From contig JBBSET010000031.1 in assembly GCA_038239485.1 (NCBI GenBank), positions 1 to 48,405 on the forward strand: a stretch of 48,405 nt of DNA, in the 5' to 3' direction. This document shows, piece by piece, positions 26,809 through 35,524 of this stretch (the stretch's first letter is position 1; each line of letters begins with the position of its first letter). This DNA is from DASQEH01 sp038239485. Lineage in GTDB: Bacteria > Actinomycetota > Actinomycetes > Propionibacteriales > Nocardioidaceae. The notes below the pieces were generated by a model, which had not been told where the DNA came from, made no database searches, and worked only from the letters and a program-made list of their open reading frames with translations. A program made the position numbers and the translations under genes.

Positions 26809-27873
26809 TCATACCTGCGACACCCATTGAGCGTAGAAGAGCCCCAGCCCGGTGGCGACACAGATCCCGCAGACGATCCAGAACCTGATCACGATGGTGA
26901 CCTCGGCCCAGCCCAGCAGCTCGAAGTGGTGGTGCAGCGGCGCCATCCGGAACAGCCGCTTGCCCTTGGTCAGCTTGAAATAGCCCACCTGCAGGATGAC
27001 CGAGAGCGTGATCACCGCGAACAGGCCGCCGAGCACGAGGAGCAGCAGTTCGGTACGCGTCATGATCGCCAACCCGGCCATCGCGCCGCCGAGCGAGAGC
27101 GAGCCGGTGTCGCCCATGATGATCTGGGCGGGCGACGCGTTCCACCACAGGAAACCGAAGCAGGCCCCGGTGAGGGCCGCAGTCACCACGGCCAGGTCGA
27201 GCGGGTCGCGGATCTCGTTGTAGCACTGCGGCCCCGGCGTTATCTCGCAGAACTGGTTGTTCTGCCAGATCCCGACCAGCGTGTAGGCACCGAACACCAT
27301 CATCGAGCTGCCGGTGGCGAGCCCGTCGAGGCCGTCGGTCAGGTTCACCGCGTTGCTCGTCCCAGCGACCATGATGAGCACCCAGACGAGGACCAGGATC
27401 GTCGGCAGGCGCCAGTCGATCACCCGGACGAACGAGATGGCCGCCGATCCGGGCGTGTTCCCGCGGCTGTCGGGGAACTGGAGGCACAGGAAGCCGAAGA
27501 CCACGGCGACGAGGGTCTGGCCGGCGATCTTGGCCTTGCTCCGAAGACCGAGGCTGCGTTGTTTGGATATCTTGATGTAGTCGTCCAAGAACCCGACCAC
27601 GCCGAGGCCGACGAACAAGAACAGCAGCAGCAGCGCGGAGACTGACGGCGCGTCGCCGATGATCAGCTTGGCTCCGAAGTACGCGACCACCACCGCCACC
27701 ATGATGACCAGGCCTCCCATCGTCGGGGTGCCGCGCTTGGTGTGGTGGGAGGTGGGGCCGTCGTCGCGGATCAGCTGGCCGTAGCCCAGCTTGGTGAGGA
27801 TCGAGATCGCCCAGCGGGTACCGAGCAGTGTGATGACCAGCCCCAGGCCGCCGGCGAGCAGCAGCGCCTTCAC
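26809..27873 (-). CDS. mraY: Phospho-MurNAc-pentapeptide transferase MraY
   Basis: MraY makes lipid I by transferring phospho-MurNAc-pentapeptide to undecaprenyl phosphate. From the GTG at 27871-27873 (MKALLLAGGLG) the protein has 354 residues and ten membrane helices. Active-site motifs are all present: GFLDDYIKISK, NAVNLTDGLDGLA and the MAPLHHHFELLGW loop. The GTG overlaps the murF stop (GTGA). The frame stays open far upstream through antisense-like Arg/Gly sequence, which is rejected. Confidence 0.97.
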   Translation of the reverse strand: MKALLLAGGLGLVITLLGTRWAISILTKLGYGQLIRDDGPTSHHTKRGTPTMGGLVIMVAVVVAYFGAKLIIGDAPSVSALLLLFLFVGLGVVGFLDDYIKISKQRSLGLRSKAKIAGQTLVAVVFGFLCLQFPDSRGNTPGSAAISFVRVIDWRLPTILVLVWVLIMVAGTSNAVNLTDGLDGLATGSSMMVFGAYTLVGIWQNNQFCEITPGPQCYNEIRDPLDLAVVTAALTGACFGFLWWNASPAQIIMGDTGSLSLGGAMAGLAIMTRTELLLLVLGGLFAVITLSVILQVGYFKLTKGKRLFRMAPLHHHFELLGWAEVTIVIRFWIVCGICVATGLGLFYAQWVSQV

Positions 27874-29327
27874 GTCGGCACGTCCTCGTCGAGCAGGGCC
27901 ATCGCCACCGTCTCCAGCCCCGACGCCCTGGAGGCTTTGACCAGCACCAGGTCGCCCGGCTTCGCCTCGCGGCGCAGGTACGCGGTAGCGGCGGCCTGGT
28001 CCTCGACCATCACTGCCTCGCCGTCCCAGCCCGGCTGCTCCGCGGCACCCTGTTGGATCGCGCGTGCCTGCTCCCCGACCACGACCAGCCTCGAGATGCC
28101 GAGCCGTGCGACCTGCCGGCCCACCGCCGCATGCTCGGTGTCCGCCGAGGCTCCCAGCTCCCGCATCTCCCCCAGCACCGCGAACGTCCGCCCGGCACCC
28201 GGCCGGCGGGCCAAGGACGCCAGCGTCGAGACGGCGGCGCGCATGCTGTCCGGGTTGGCGTTGTACGCGTCGTTGACGACGGTGACGCCCGACGCACTCG
28301 TCGTCACCTCCATCCGCCAGTGCGACCGGGTCCGGGCGGCTCCGAGTGCGTCGACCACCTGGTCGAACGACATCCCGCACGCGAACGCGGCCGCGGCCGC
28401 GGCAGCCGCGTTGGTCGCCTGGTGTGCCCCTACGAGCGGGAGGGTGAGCCGCCGGCTCGACCCGCGGTACGACAGCGTGAGGCACGGCTGTCCCGCCTGG
28501 TCGAGCCGGACGTCCTGATACCGGACGTCCGCCTCGGCTCCGGTCCCGAATGTCAGCACCCTCGCCGGGGTGCGCGTGGCCATGGCGAGGACCAGCGGGT
28601 CGTCGGCATTGAGGACGGCCACCCCGGTGGGGGGAAGCGCCTCGACGAGCTCGCCCTTGGCCGTGGCGATGCTCTCGCGCGAGCCGAACTCCCCGATATG
28701 GGCCACGCCGACGTTGAGGACCACCGCGACCAGCGGACGCACCATCGAGGCGAGATACCGGATGTGCCCGATCCCGCGGGCGCCCATCTCCGAGACCAGG
28801 AACCGGGTGTGCTCGGTAGCTCGCAGGGCGGTCAGCGGCACGCCGATCTCGTTGTTGAGCGATCCGACGGTCGCCACCGTCTCACCGACCCGTTCGAGCA
28901 GCTGGCCGAGGAGGTCCTTGCAGCTCGTCTTGCCTTGCGACCCGGTCACCCCGACAACGATCAGGCCGTCAGTCCGGGTGTCGCTCGGCGACCCTGAGAC
29001 GTTGAGCGGGGAGCTGTTGGGCTGGGAGGTGGCGAGCTGTGTGATGACGTGGTGGGCGAGGAACCCGGCGGCCTCGACCGGGTCGGCGACGACCACGCCG
29101 GGAAGCCCGAGCGGCCGCTGTGACACGACGGCGGCCGCGCCGGCTTCGACAGCAGCACGCGCATAGTCGTGCCCGTCGACACGATCCCCCTTGATGGCCA
29201 GGTACAGGCCCCCCACCACCGGGTGGCGACTGTCGACGAACGCCTCGGCCGACACCATCGTTTGGGCCGGACCCTCCAGCTGCCCGGCAACGACGCCGGC
29301 GATGTCGGCCGTCGTCATCTCGATCAC
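27870..29327 (-). CDS. murF: UDP-MurNAc-tripeptide--D-Ala-D-Ala ligase MurF
   Basis: MurF adds D-Ala-D-Ala to complete the pentapeptide. The 485-residue protein has the amino-terminal substrate domain (about 1-100), P-loop GSQGKTSCKDLL near residue 132, and NDAYNANPDSMRAA, the MurF signature. The GTG start at 29325-29327 overlaps the murE stop; an ATG three codons later (MTTADIAG) is an alternative. The stop overlaps mraY. Confidence 0.95.
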   Translation of the reverse strand: MIEMTTADIAGVVAGQLEGPAQTMVSAEAFVDSRHPVVGGLYLAIKGDRVDGHDYARAAVEAGAAAVVSQRPLGLPGVVVADPVEAAGFLAHHVITQLATSQPNSSPLNVSGSPSDTRTDGLIVVGVTGSQGKTSCKDLLGQLLERVGETVATVGSLNNEIGVPLTALRATEHTRFLVSEMGARGIGHIRYLASMVRPLVAVVLNVGVAHIGEFGSRESIATAKGELVEALPPTGVAVLNADDPLVLAMATRTPARVLTFGTGAEADVRYQDVRLDQAGQPCLTLSYRGSSRRLTLPLVGAHQATNAAAAAAAAFACGMSFDQVVDALGAARTRSHWRMEVTTSASGVTVVNDAYNANPDSMRAAVSTLASLARRPGAGRTFAVLGEMRELGASADTEHAAVGRQVARLGISRLVVVGEQARAIQQGAAEQPGWDGEAVMVEDQAAATAYLRREAKPGDLVLVKASRASGLETVAMALLDEDVPT

Positions 29328-30868
29328 GGTGGGCCTCCCGAGACCAGCCCGGTGAGCACCCGGCGCGCTACCTCACGATCGTCGAAGGGGCTCACTTCAC
29401 CGTCGACCTCCTGGCCCGTCTCGTGCCCCTTACCGGCGATGAGCACGGTGTCGCCGGCGCGGGCCGACGTGAGCGCCTGCACGATGGCACCCTCTCGGTC
29501 GCCTAGCTCGAGCACTCGGTCCCCACGAGACTCACGCGGGATGCCTGCGATGATCTCCGCCCGGATCGCGGCCGGGCTCTCAGTGCGCGGGTTGTCATCG
29601 GTCACCACGACGATATCGGCGAGCCTCGACGCGATCTCCCCCATCAGCGGCCGCTTCCCGTGGTCGCGGTCGCCGCCGGCGCCGAGGACGACGACCAGGC
29701 GGCCCTTGGTCCCCGGCCGCAGCGCTTCCAGTGCAGCGGTGACGGCGTCCGGTTTGTGCGCGTAGTCCACGACCACCGTGAACGGCTGACCCTGCTCGAT
29801 CCGCTGCATCCGGCCCGGCACCGCCGGGGCCGATGCTATGCCCGCGGCTGCCGAGTCCAGGTCGACTCCGAGCTCTCCCAGCGCCGCGAGAGCGCCCAGG
29901 GCGTTGGCCACGTTGAAGGCGCCAGGCATCTGCACCGACATCAGCACGCTCCTCCCCCCTCGACCCGTCACCTGGAACTCGTCCGTCCCTTCGCGGCCGG
30001 ACCTCGCTGTGATCGTCCAGTCGGCGTCTCGCCCGGTGGCCGAGAAGGTACGCGTCTCGATCTCCGGATGGTCGAGCAGTCGACGAGCGTACGCGTCGTC
30101 GACGTTGACGAGCGCCCGCCTGGCGCGCCGCCGGGTGAAAAGATCCGATTTGGCCGCGAAGTAGTCCTCCATGTCGGCGTGGAAGTCGAGGTGGTCACGA
30201 CCGAGGTTGGTGAAGACGGCAAGGTCGAAGACCACCGCGTCGACACGGCCCATCACCAGGGCGTGGCTGGAGACCTCGAGCGCGCAGACCTCGACCTGGT
30301 GCTCGACCATGACCGCGAAGAGGGCGTGCAGATCGGGAGCCTCCGGGGTGGTCAGTGTGCTGCTGACAGGGGTCCCGTCGACCCAGGTGCCCATCGTCCC
30401 GACGACCGCCGAGCGCCGCCCGGCGGCGGCGAGCCCGGCGATCATCAGCTGCGTCGTGGTCGTCTTCCCGTGGGTGCCGGTCACGCCGACCAGGCTCAGT
30501 CGCTCTGCGGGATGGCCGTAGATCGCTGCCGCCGCCGAGCCGAGCACGCGGCGTGGCTCCTCGACGATGAGTGCAGGCAGCGGCACGGCCCCTGCCAGGT
30601 CGGCGCCGGCCCGGTCTGTCAGGATGGCGACCGCACCGCTGCGTGCAGCGTCGCGGGCGAAGTTGCCGCCATGGGTGCGCGAGCCGGGCAGGGCGGCGTA
30701 CAGGTCGCCTTCTCGGACTGTGGCCGTACTGAGGCTGACACCGCTCACGGCGGTGGCGGCGTCGCCTCGCAGCATCCCGCCAACCTCGTCTCGCAGATCG
30801 GCGAGAGTCAGCGGCCGGCTGGTCGACGGGCGGGCCGAGACCGTCACCGGCTGCTGGTCGGGAGACAC
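29324..30868 (-). CDS. murE: UDP-MurNAc-dipeptide--diaminopimelate ligase MurE
   Basis: MurE adds the third stem residue. The 514-residue protein has P-loop GTHGKTTTTQLM and the substrate motif DDNPRTE, whose DNPR form is associated with diaminopimelate rather than lysine; LL- and meso-diaminopimelate cannot be told apart from this. The GTG at 30866-30868 starts the gene, 19 bases after pbpB, and the stop overlaps murF. Confidence 0.95.
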   Translation of the reverse strand: MSPDQQPVTVSARPSTSRPLTLADLRDEVGGMLRGDAATAVSGVSLSTATVREGDLYAALPGSRTHGGNFARDAARSGAVAILTDRAGADLAGAVPLPALIVEEPRRVLGSAAAAIYGHPAERLSLVGVTGTHGKTTTTQLMIAGLAAAGRRSAVVGTMGTWVDGTPVSSTLTTPEAPDLHALFAVMVEHQVEVCALEVSSHALVMGRVDAVVFDLAVFTNLGRDHLDFHADMEDYFAAKSDLFTRRRARRALVNVDDAYARRLLDHPEIETRTFSATGRDADWTITARSGREGTDEFQVTGRGGRSVLMSVQMPGAFNVANALGALAALGELGVDLDSAAAGIASAPAVPGRMQRIEQGQPFTVVVDYAHKPDAVTAALEALRPGTKGRLVVVLGAGGDRDHGKRPLMGEIASRLADIVVVTDDNPRTESPAAIRAEIIAGIPRESRGDRVLELGDREGAIVQALTSARAGDTVLIAGKGHETGQEVDGEVSPFDDREVARRVLTGLVSGGPP

Positions 30869-30887
30869 AGGGCGAGGCTAGCGACGC

Positions 30888-32768
30888 TCACCACCACAAC
30901 GGCAGCGCGGGTTGATGGACGCCCGTCGGCGGCACGCCATACTTCTTCAACGCGGCGGTCATCAGATCCTTGAAGACAGGCGCGGCGACAGCACTCCCGG
31001 TCGAGCCCTTGTTCGGCTTCTGCACGACGACGTACACCATGAACCGAGGCGCGTCAGCGGGCGCGAAGCCGGCGAACGAGACCGTCGTCCCGACATAGTG
31101 CCCGTTCTTGCCCGGGCGCTGTGCCGTACCCGTCTTGCCGGCCACGTTGTAGCCGGGGATGGCGGCACCGGGAGCGGTGCCCTGAGGGCCGACCACCAGC
31201 TCCATCATGCGGGCGACGGCCTTGGCGGCGTGCTCGCTGACGACCCGGTGGGTCGCCGGAGCGGGTGCGGGGGTCACCGTGCCGGAGCTGTCGACGTAGG
31301 ACTGGATGAGGGACGGCTGGACGTAGACGCCGCCGTTGGCCACGGCGGAGATCGCGGCAGCCATCTGCACGGCGCTGACGCTGAGGCCCTGCCCGAAGGC
31401 GATCGTGTCGTGGGTGATGGGCAGCCACTGGTGCGGCGTGGGCAGCAGCCCGGGGCTCTCGCCAGTGAGGCCGACGTTCGTCGGACTGCCCAGCCCGAAG
31501 CTTCGCAGGTAGTGGTACCACTGCTTGGTCGGGAAGTGCGTCGATGCGAGCACCGCGCCGATATTGGACGACTTGGCGATCACGCCGGCCGCTGTCAGCC
31601 TCCACAGGCCGTGGGTCTCGACGTCGTGGATGGTCGTGCCGTCTCGGGTCAGCTGCGCGGGCACGCTGATCTGGGTGCGGGGGGTCACGTGACCGGCGTC
31701 GATGAGGGAGGCGAAGGTGAGGATCTTCTGTACGCTGCCCGGTTCGTACATCTCCCGGAGAGCGCGCGAGCCGTAGTCGGAGGTGGGGTAGTCCTGGAAG
31801 TTGTTCGGGTCGAAGGTGGGGTAGTCGGCGAGCGCCAGCAGCTGGCCCGTCTTGACGTCCATCACGATCGCGGTGCCGGAGATTCCGCCGGACTCACGGA
31901 CCGCCTTCCCCAGCCGAGCCTGGGCGAGGAGCTGGAGGTCCTCGTCGATGGTGAGCCGGACACCAGTGCCCTCCTTGGGCGCGACGATCGTCTCGTTCGC
32001 CAGCGGGAGCGGCGTACCGCCGGACATCTGAGTCGTCGCCGAGCCGTCCGTGCCGGTCAGCGTGGAGTTGAGCGACTGCTCGAACCCCGTCAGGCCGGTG
32101 TTGTCCGTGCCGACCATCCCGACCAGGTTCGCCGCGACGGTTCCCGCCGGGTAGGTACGCAGGGTGTCCTTTGCGACGTAGACACCGCCCCACCCTCGGC
32201 GGTCGAGAAAGTGAACCATCCGGCTCGCCACCTTCTGGTCCAGGTGGCGGGCCAGCTCGACGTTGCGGGTGTTGGGCGCGCGCAGCAGGGACAAGGTGGA
32301 GATGTAGTCGATCCCGAGCCGGCGGTGCAGGGCGGTGGCGATCTGGATCGCGTGTCTGCCGATCTGCGTCGGGTCCGCTGTCAGCTTCGCGGCGTCGACC
32401 GACTCCGCGAGCGCAACCCCGTTGCGGTCGTAGATCGGCGCTCGTGGCGCCTCCAAGGTGATGGTGCCCGCGTTGGCCTCGATGGCCAGGCGGGCGTAGT
32501 CGGGCTCGTCGATGCCTTGCAGCTGGACCAGCCGGGCCGCGAATATCGAGATCACGAATGCGACGACGCAGAAGGCGCTCCAGAGTCGGAACGGCCCGGT
32601 GGCGATCTTCAGCGGGCGTCGATCCCGCCGACGCATGAGGCTGCGCCTCGGGCCGCTGGCGGTTGCCCGGACGGGGCGGGGCGTCGAGCCCTTCGGCCGC
32701 CGGGTGCTGCCTCCCGCGGGGCGCTTGGCCCCCCTGCTGCTCTCCTGGTCGGATGGCGGCTGGGCCAC
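30888..32768 (-). CDS. ftsI: Class B penicillin-binding protein (FtsI/PbpB, PBP3-type)
   Basis: Septal transpeptidase of 626 residues and partner of FtsW. A basic 50-residue tail leads to one membrane helix (about 56-76), then the PBP dimerisation domain and the transpeptidase domain with Ser345 in GSVQK, SSN at 400-402 and KTG at 545-547. No PASTA repeats follow. The GTG at 32766-32768 is the start. Unusually for this tight operon, 213 bases separate it from ftsL, so it may have its own promoter. Confidence 0.95.
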   Translation of the reverse strand: MAQPPSDQESSRGAKRPAGGSTRRPKGSTPRPVRATASGPRRSLMRRRDRRPLKIATGPFRLWSAFCVVAFVISIFAARLVQLQGIDEPDYARLAIEANAGTITLEAPRAPIYDRNGVALAESVDAAKLTADPTQIGRHAIQIATALHRRLGIDYISTLSLLRAPNTRNVELARHLDQKVASRMVHFLDRRGWGGVYVAKDTLRTYPAGTVAANLVGMVGTDNTGLTGFEQSLNSTLTGTDGSATTQMSGGTPLPLANETIVAPKEGTGVRLTIDEDLQLLAQARLGKAVRESGGISGTAIVMDVKTGQLLALADYPTFDPNNFQDYPTSDYGSRALREMYEPGSVQKILTFASLIDAGHVTPRTQISVPAQLTRDGTTIHDVETHGLWRLTAAGVIAKSSNIGAVLASTHFPTKQWYHYLRSFGLGSPTNVGLTGESPGLLPTPHQWLPITHDTIAFGQGLSVSAVQMAAAISAVANGGVYVQPSLIQSYVDSSGTVTPAPAPATHRVVSEHAAKAVARMMELVVGPQGTAPGAAIPGYNVAGKTGTAQRPGKNGHYVGTTVSFAGFAPADAPRFMVYVVVQKPNKGSTGSAVAAPVFKDLMTAALKKYGVPPTGVHQPALPLWW

Positions 32769-32981
32769 GAGGACCTTCCCTTCGGCCGGGTGAGTGCAGT
32801 GACGACGGTGCGGGCTGTGGTTGAGGAGACAGATGAGTCGACTGTGGTCAGTGAGTCCTCAGTGGCCAGTGTTGCTGAGACTCCTTTGTACCCCGGTCGG
32901 CCCGGTACTGCGCGGACCTGGCGATGGTGTCGCCCACTGAGTCCCGGTCTCGCGGGAGCCGCCGACGGTCTCCGGCGGCGG
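32769..32981. other. Non-coding gap between ftsL-like gene and pbpB
   Basis: The 213 bases have no gene on either strand that I can support. They are locally less GC-rich and contain CAGTG at 32849-32853, 32860-32864 and 32867-32871 (plus strand), the first two exactly 11 bases apart. TACAAA on the minus strand (32885-32890) is a weak -10 candidate. Confidence 0.4.
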
Positions 32982-33530
32982 TCAGGCCCCACTCCGCCGT
33001 GCAGATCCGTGCGACGAACCGACGGTGTAAGGCCCGTCGTACCCGGTCGCGTGGCCGCCGGCCGGGATCTCGACGACCTTGCGGGCAGCAGTCCGGGTGC
33101 CTCTGGACAGTGCACCGAGGTTGACCTTCGCAGCCGGCGTGCCGTTGCTGGTCGCCCCCACGACCTTGCCGCTGTGCAGCTGGATGAATGCCAGGCTGGT
33201 GTTCTGCACCATGCCCAGTCGCTCGGCCCGCTTGGCCAGCCGCAGTGGCTGCTGATCGGCGGCGACCGACTTCTCGAGCGCCTGCTGGCGCGCGTCCAGA
33301 CGGGCCGCTTGGACCTGAAGGGCTCCGGAGGTGTACGCGCCGCGCTCGAGCGACGTGTTCAGCACCAGCAGGCCCACCAGCCCCACCCCGAGGATGATCA
33401 CCACGAGCAGCACGAACGGCATCCTCGGCGTCCGTGCGGCCGCCTTCGGCACGACGGTCAGCCCCGGGCGCGAGGGGGCGGCGACCGGGCGCAGCGCCCT
33501 GGCTCTGGCCTGGCTCAGGTACGTGCTCAC
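32982..33530 (-). CDS. FtsL-like septum protein
   Basis: A 182-residue bitopic protein: a basic cytoplasmic segment (1-37), one membrane helix (about 38-57), then a coiled-coil-like stretch (about 70-105, LDARQQALEKSVAADQQ) and a Gly/Ser-rich tail. Sequence is weakly conserved, but size, topology and position between rsmH and pbpB identify FtsL. The GTG at 33528-33530 overlaps the rsmH stop (GTGA). The long tail after the coiled coil is longer than in short FtsL proteins such as that of E. coli. Confidence 0.82.
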   Translation of the reverse strand: MSTYLSQARARALRPVAAPSRPGLTVVPKAAARTPRMPFVLLVVIILGVGLVGLLVLNTSLERGAYTSGALQVQAARLDARQQALEKSVAADQQPLRLAKRAERLGMVQNTSLAFIQLHSGKVVGATSNGTPAAKVNLGALSRGTRTAARKVVEIPAGGHATGYDGPYTVGSSHGSARRSGA

Positions 33531-34474
33531 GCGACCTCCCGGATACGTTCGGCGGCGCGGACCCGGACCGAGGCCGCGCGGGGGTTGTCGGACAGCTCCG
33601 CCTCGGTGGCGCGCTCGGCACCCCGGGTCAGCAGGGCAAGCTGAGGCTGGTAGGCGTCGGGCACCACCGGCAGGTCGGGGGGAGCCGTCGACGTGGCGAG
33701 CCTGGTGAGGACCCGCTTGGCCAGCCGGTCCTCCAGCGACTGGTACGACATCACCACGATCCGACCGCCGAGGCACAGCGCCTCCACGGCGGAGGGCAGC
33801 GCCCGCTCGAGGACGGCGAGCTCGTCGTTGACCTCGATCCGCAGCGCCTGGAACGTCCGCTTGGCCGGATGGCCGCCGGTACGCCGCGCCGCGGCGGGAA
33901 TGACGGACCGGATCAGGTCGACCAGGCGGGCGCTGGTGTCGAACGGCCGGGCCTCGCGTTCGCGGACGACGCCGTCGGCGATCCGGCGCGCGAAGCGCTC
34001 TTCGCCATAGCGGGTCAGGATCGCTGCCAGCCCCCGCGCGGAGTAGGTGTTGAGCACCTCTGCGGCGGTGATACCGGCGCTGGGGTCCATCCGCATGTCC
34101 AGCGGGGCGTCCTGTGCGTAGCTGAAGCCGCGGCCGGTCTCGTCGAGCTGCATCGAGGACACGCCGAGGTCGAACAGCACTCCGTGGACGCAGGGGTGAC
34201 CGAGGTCCGCGAGCACCCGAGGCAGCTGGTCGTAGACGGCGTGCACGAGGGTGGTGCGCGCGGCGAAGGGCGCGAGCCGGTCGGCGGCCGCCCGGAGTGC
34301 GGCCTGGTCGCGGTCCAGTCCGACCAGCCGGGCGTTGCGGCAGCTCGCCAGGATCGCCTCGCTGTGGCCGCCGAGTCCCAGCGTCGCGTCGACAATGACC
34401 GATCCCGGCGCCTCGAGAGCAGGCGCCACCAAGGCGACAACGCGGTCAAGGAGGACGGGGACGTGGCGAGGCAT
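33527..34474 (-). CDS. rsmH: 16S rRNA (cytosine-1402-N4)-methyltransferase RsmH
   Basis: RsmH methylates N4 of C1402 in the 16S rRNA P-site. From the ATG at 34472-34474 (MPRHVPVLLDRV) the protein has 315 residues. The SAM loop is IVDATLGLGGHSEAIL; LFDLGVSSMQLD and MSYQSLEDRL are further RsmH signatures. A TTG five codons upstream is an alternative, but the ATG lies four bases after the stop of a small gene, which fits coupling. Confidence 0.95.
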   Translation of the reverse strand: MPRHVPVLLDRVVALVAPALEAPGSVIVDATLGLGGHSEAILASCRNARLVGLDRDQAALRAAADRLAPFAARTTLVHAVYDQLPRVLADLGHPCVHGVLFDLGVSSMQLDETGRGFSYAQDAPLDMRMDPSAGITAAEVLNTYSARGLAAILTRYGEERFARRIADGVVREREARPFDTSARLVDLIRSVIPAAARRTGGHPAKRTFQALRIEVNDELAVLERALPSAVEALCLGGRIVVMSYQSLEDRLAKRVLTRLATSTAPPDLPVVPDAYQPQLALLTRGAERATEAELSDNPRAASVRVRAAERIREVA

Positions 34475-34478
34475 GCGG

Positions 34479-34634
34479 TCAGCCCGCAAGCTTGCTGATC
34501 AGGGCCAGGGCGACCACCAGGGCTGCCGACGCGGCGAGCGAGGCACAGACGACAGCAAGGCCGTCCCTCACCTCGTGCCGGACCCGGCGGACCGGTCGCT
34601 CGGCCTCAGCTGTCGGGGCTTCCCAGCTCGTCAT
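34479..34634 (-). CDS. Small single-helix membrane protein between mraZ and rsmH
   Basis: A 51-residue gene: ATG at 34632-34634, preceded by AAGG with normal spacing, stop TGA at 34479-34481, and the rsmH ATG four bases further. The protein has a charged amino half (MTSWEAPTAEAERPVRRVR) and one strongly hydrophobic helix (about residues 26-47), ending SKLAG. Codon third positions are GC-rich like the neighbours. I know no named family. Size, topology and place resemble other tiny divisome-associated membrane proteins, but that is only inference. Confidence 0.72.
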   Translation of the reverse strand: MTSWEAPTAEAERPVRRVRHEVRDGLAVVCASLAASAALVVALALISKLAG

Positions 34635-34712
34635 GATCGACCCTTCGTGGCGCTACGGGAGCGCCGGACGGACGCTGCGGTGGGCGGAGACTGGACGGCG
34701 GTGGTTCGTCGG

Positions 34713-34730
34713 CGGTGGTGGAAGGTGGGG
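34713..34730 (+). promoter_or_regulatory. 18-bp inverted copy of the MraZ-box core downstream of mraZ
   Basis: CGGTGGTGGAAGGTGGGG here on the plus strand is identical to the minus-strand sequence at 35337-35354 in the mraZ promoter. It carries two GGTGG boxes (34714 and 34724) ten bases apart, the MraZ spacing. It lies in the 227-base gap between mraZ and the small membrane gene. Confidence 0.5.
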
Positions 34731-34861
34731 CGCCGGCCTTCGTACGCCCAGGTCCCCGCCCGCTCCTTCGCTGACGTCGCCTGGCACCGGGGAAGGTGTG
34801 TCAGCCGACACGAGGGGGCGGTCCGGAGGCCTCGTCGTACGACGGCCGGACGGATCCTGGT

Positions 34862-35296
34862 CTAGGGAGGCGGGCTGGGGGAGTCCTGTTCGGACCAGTC
34901 GGCGAAGGCGGGCTCCTGCTCGGCGCTGTAGGTGGTCCACGAGTCGGCGTCCCAGATCTCGACGTGGTCGAAGGCCCCGATGACGATGCAGTCCCGGCTC
35001 AGGCCGGCGTACTCGCGTAGCAGCGGTGGAAGGGTGACGCGGCCCTGCTTGTCAGCGGTCTCGGCCGACGCGCCGGCGAACAGCATCCGCATGAACGCGC
35101 GATCGGCCTTGCTGGCGTCGCGGTCCTTGTCCAGGTTCTGCGTGTAGGTCCTGAACTCCGCGCTGGGCCACACGTTCAGACAGCGCTCCTGCCCTCGTGT
35201 CACGACCAGTCCCTCCGAGAGCTCGTCGCGGAACTTCGCGGGTAGGAAGATCCGGCCCTTGTCATCGAGTCGAGGGGTGTGCGTGCCAAGAAACAT
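34862..35296 (-). CDS. mraZ: Transcriptional regulator MraZ
   Basis: MraZ is a ring-forming DNA-binding protein that represses its own dcw operon. From the ATG at 35294-35296 (MFLGTHTPRLDDKGR), behind GAGGGGAG, the protein has 144 residues with two SpoVT/AbrB-type halves, marked by DDKGRIFLPAKFR and DKQGRVTLPPLLR. The upstream in-frame codons overlap the promoter boxes and are rejected. It is the first gene of the dcw cluster and is divergent from moxR. Confidence 0.96.
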   Translation of the reverse strand: MFLGTHTPRLDDKGRIFLPAKFRDELSEGLVVTRGQERCLNVWPSAEFRTYTQNLDKDRDASKADRAFMRMLFAGASAETADKQGRVTLPPLLREYAGLSRDCIVIGAFDHVEIWDADSWTTYSAEQEPAFADWSEQDSPSPPP

Positions 35297-35318
35297 CGGC
35301 CGGCTCCCCTCTCGTTCT

Positions 35319-35353
35319 CCATTGCACGCCACTTTACCCCACCTTCCACCACC
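35319..35353 (-). promoter_or_regulatory. mraZ: MraZ operator: four TGG boxes at 10-bp intervals
   Basis: Reading the minus strand toward mraZ, the boxes are GGTGG (35349-35353), GGTGG (35339-35343), AGTGG (35329-35333) and AATGG (35319-35323), exactly ten bases apart. MraZ proteins are known to bind three or more TGG-type repeats separated by five bases. The boxes overlap the -10 and spacer of the promoter, fitting autorepression. Confidence 0.8.
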
Positions 35354-35358
35354 GTCAA
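35331..35358 (-). promoter_or_regulatory. mraZ: Promoter of the dcw cluster (Pmra)
   Basis: TTGACG (35353-35358) and TAAAGT (35331-35336) with a 16-base spacer give a good housekeeping-sigma promoter. The -10 ends 34 bases before the mraZ ATG. It is embedded in the MraZ boxes. Confidence 0.7.
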
Positions 35359-35524
35359 CCTCTTCGCCGCTCAGGAGCCGGTGTGTCGTCTGCAGCCGGC
35401 AGTTGTGGAGGTCGCCGAGGGCCCGCTGAGCAGGCCGAAGATGAGGTAACGTCGTTCATCTGGGACCCGCCCGGATCGGCGCTCGGTGGGTAGCCCATGC
35501 GCCACCAGCCCTGCGAGGAGACAG

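Noticed and set aside
30912..33644. Long plus-strand frame opposite pbpB and ftsL
   Set aside because: Same shadow effect: the minus-strand genes have complete catalytic motifs, and the antisense translation has none.
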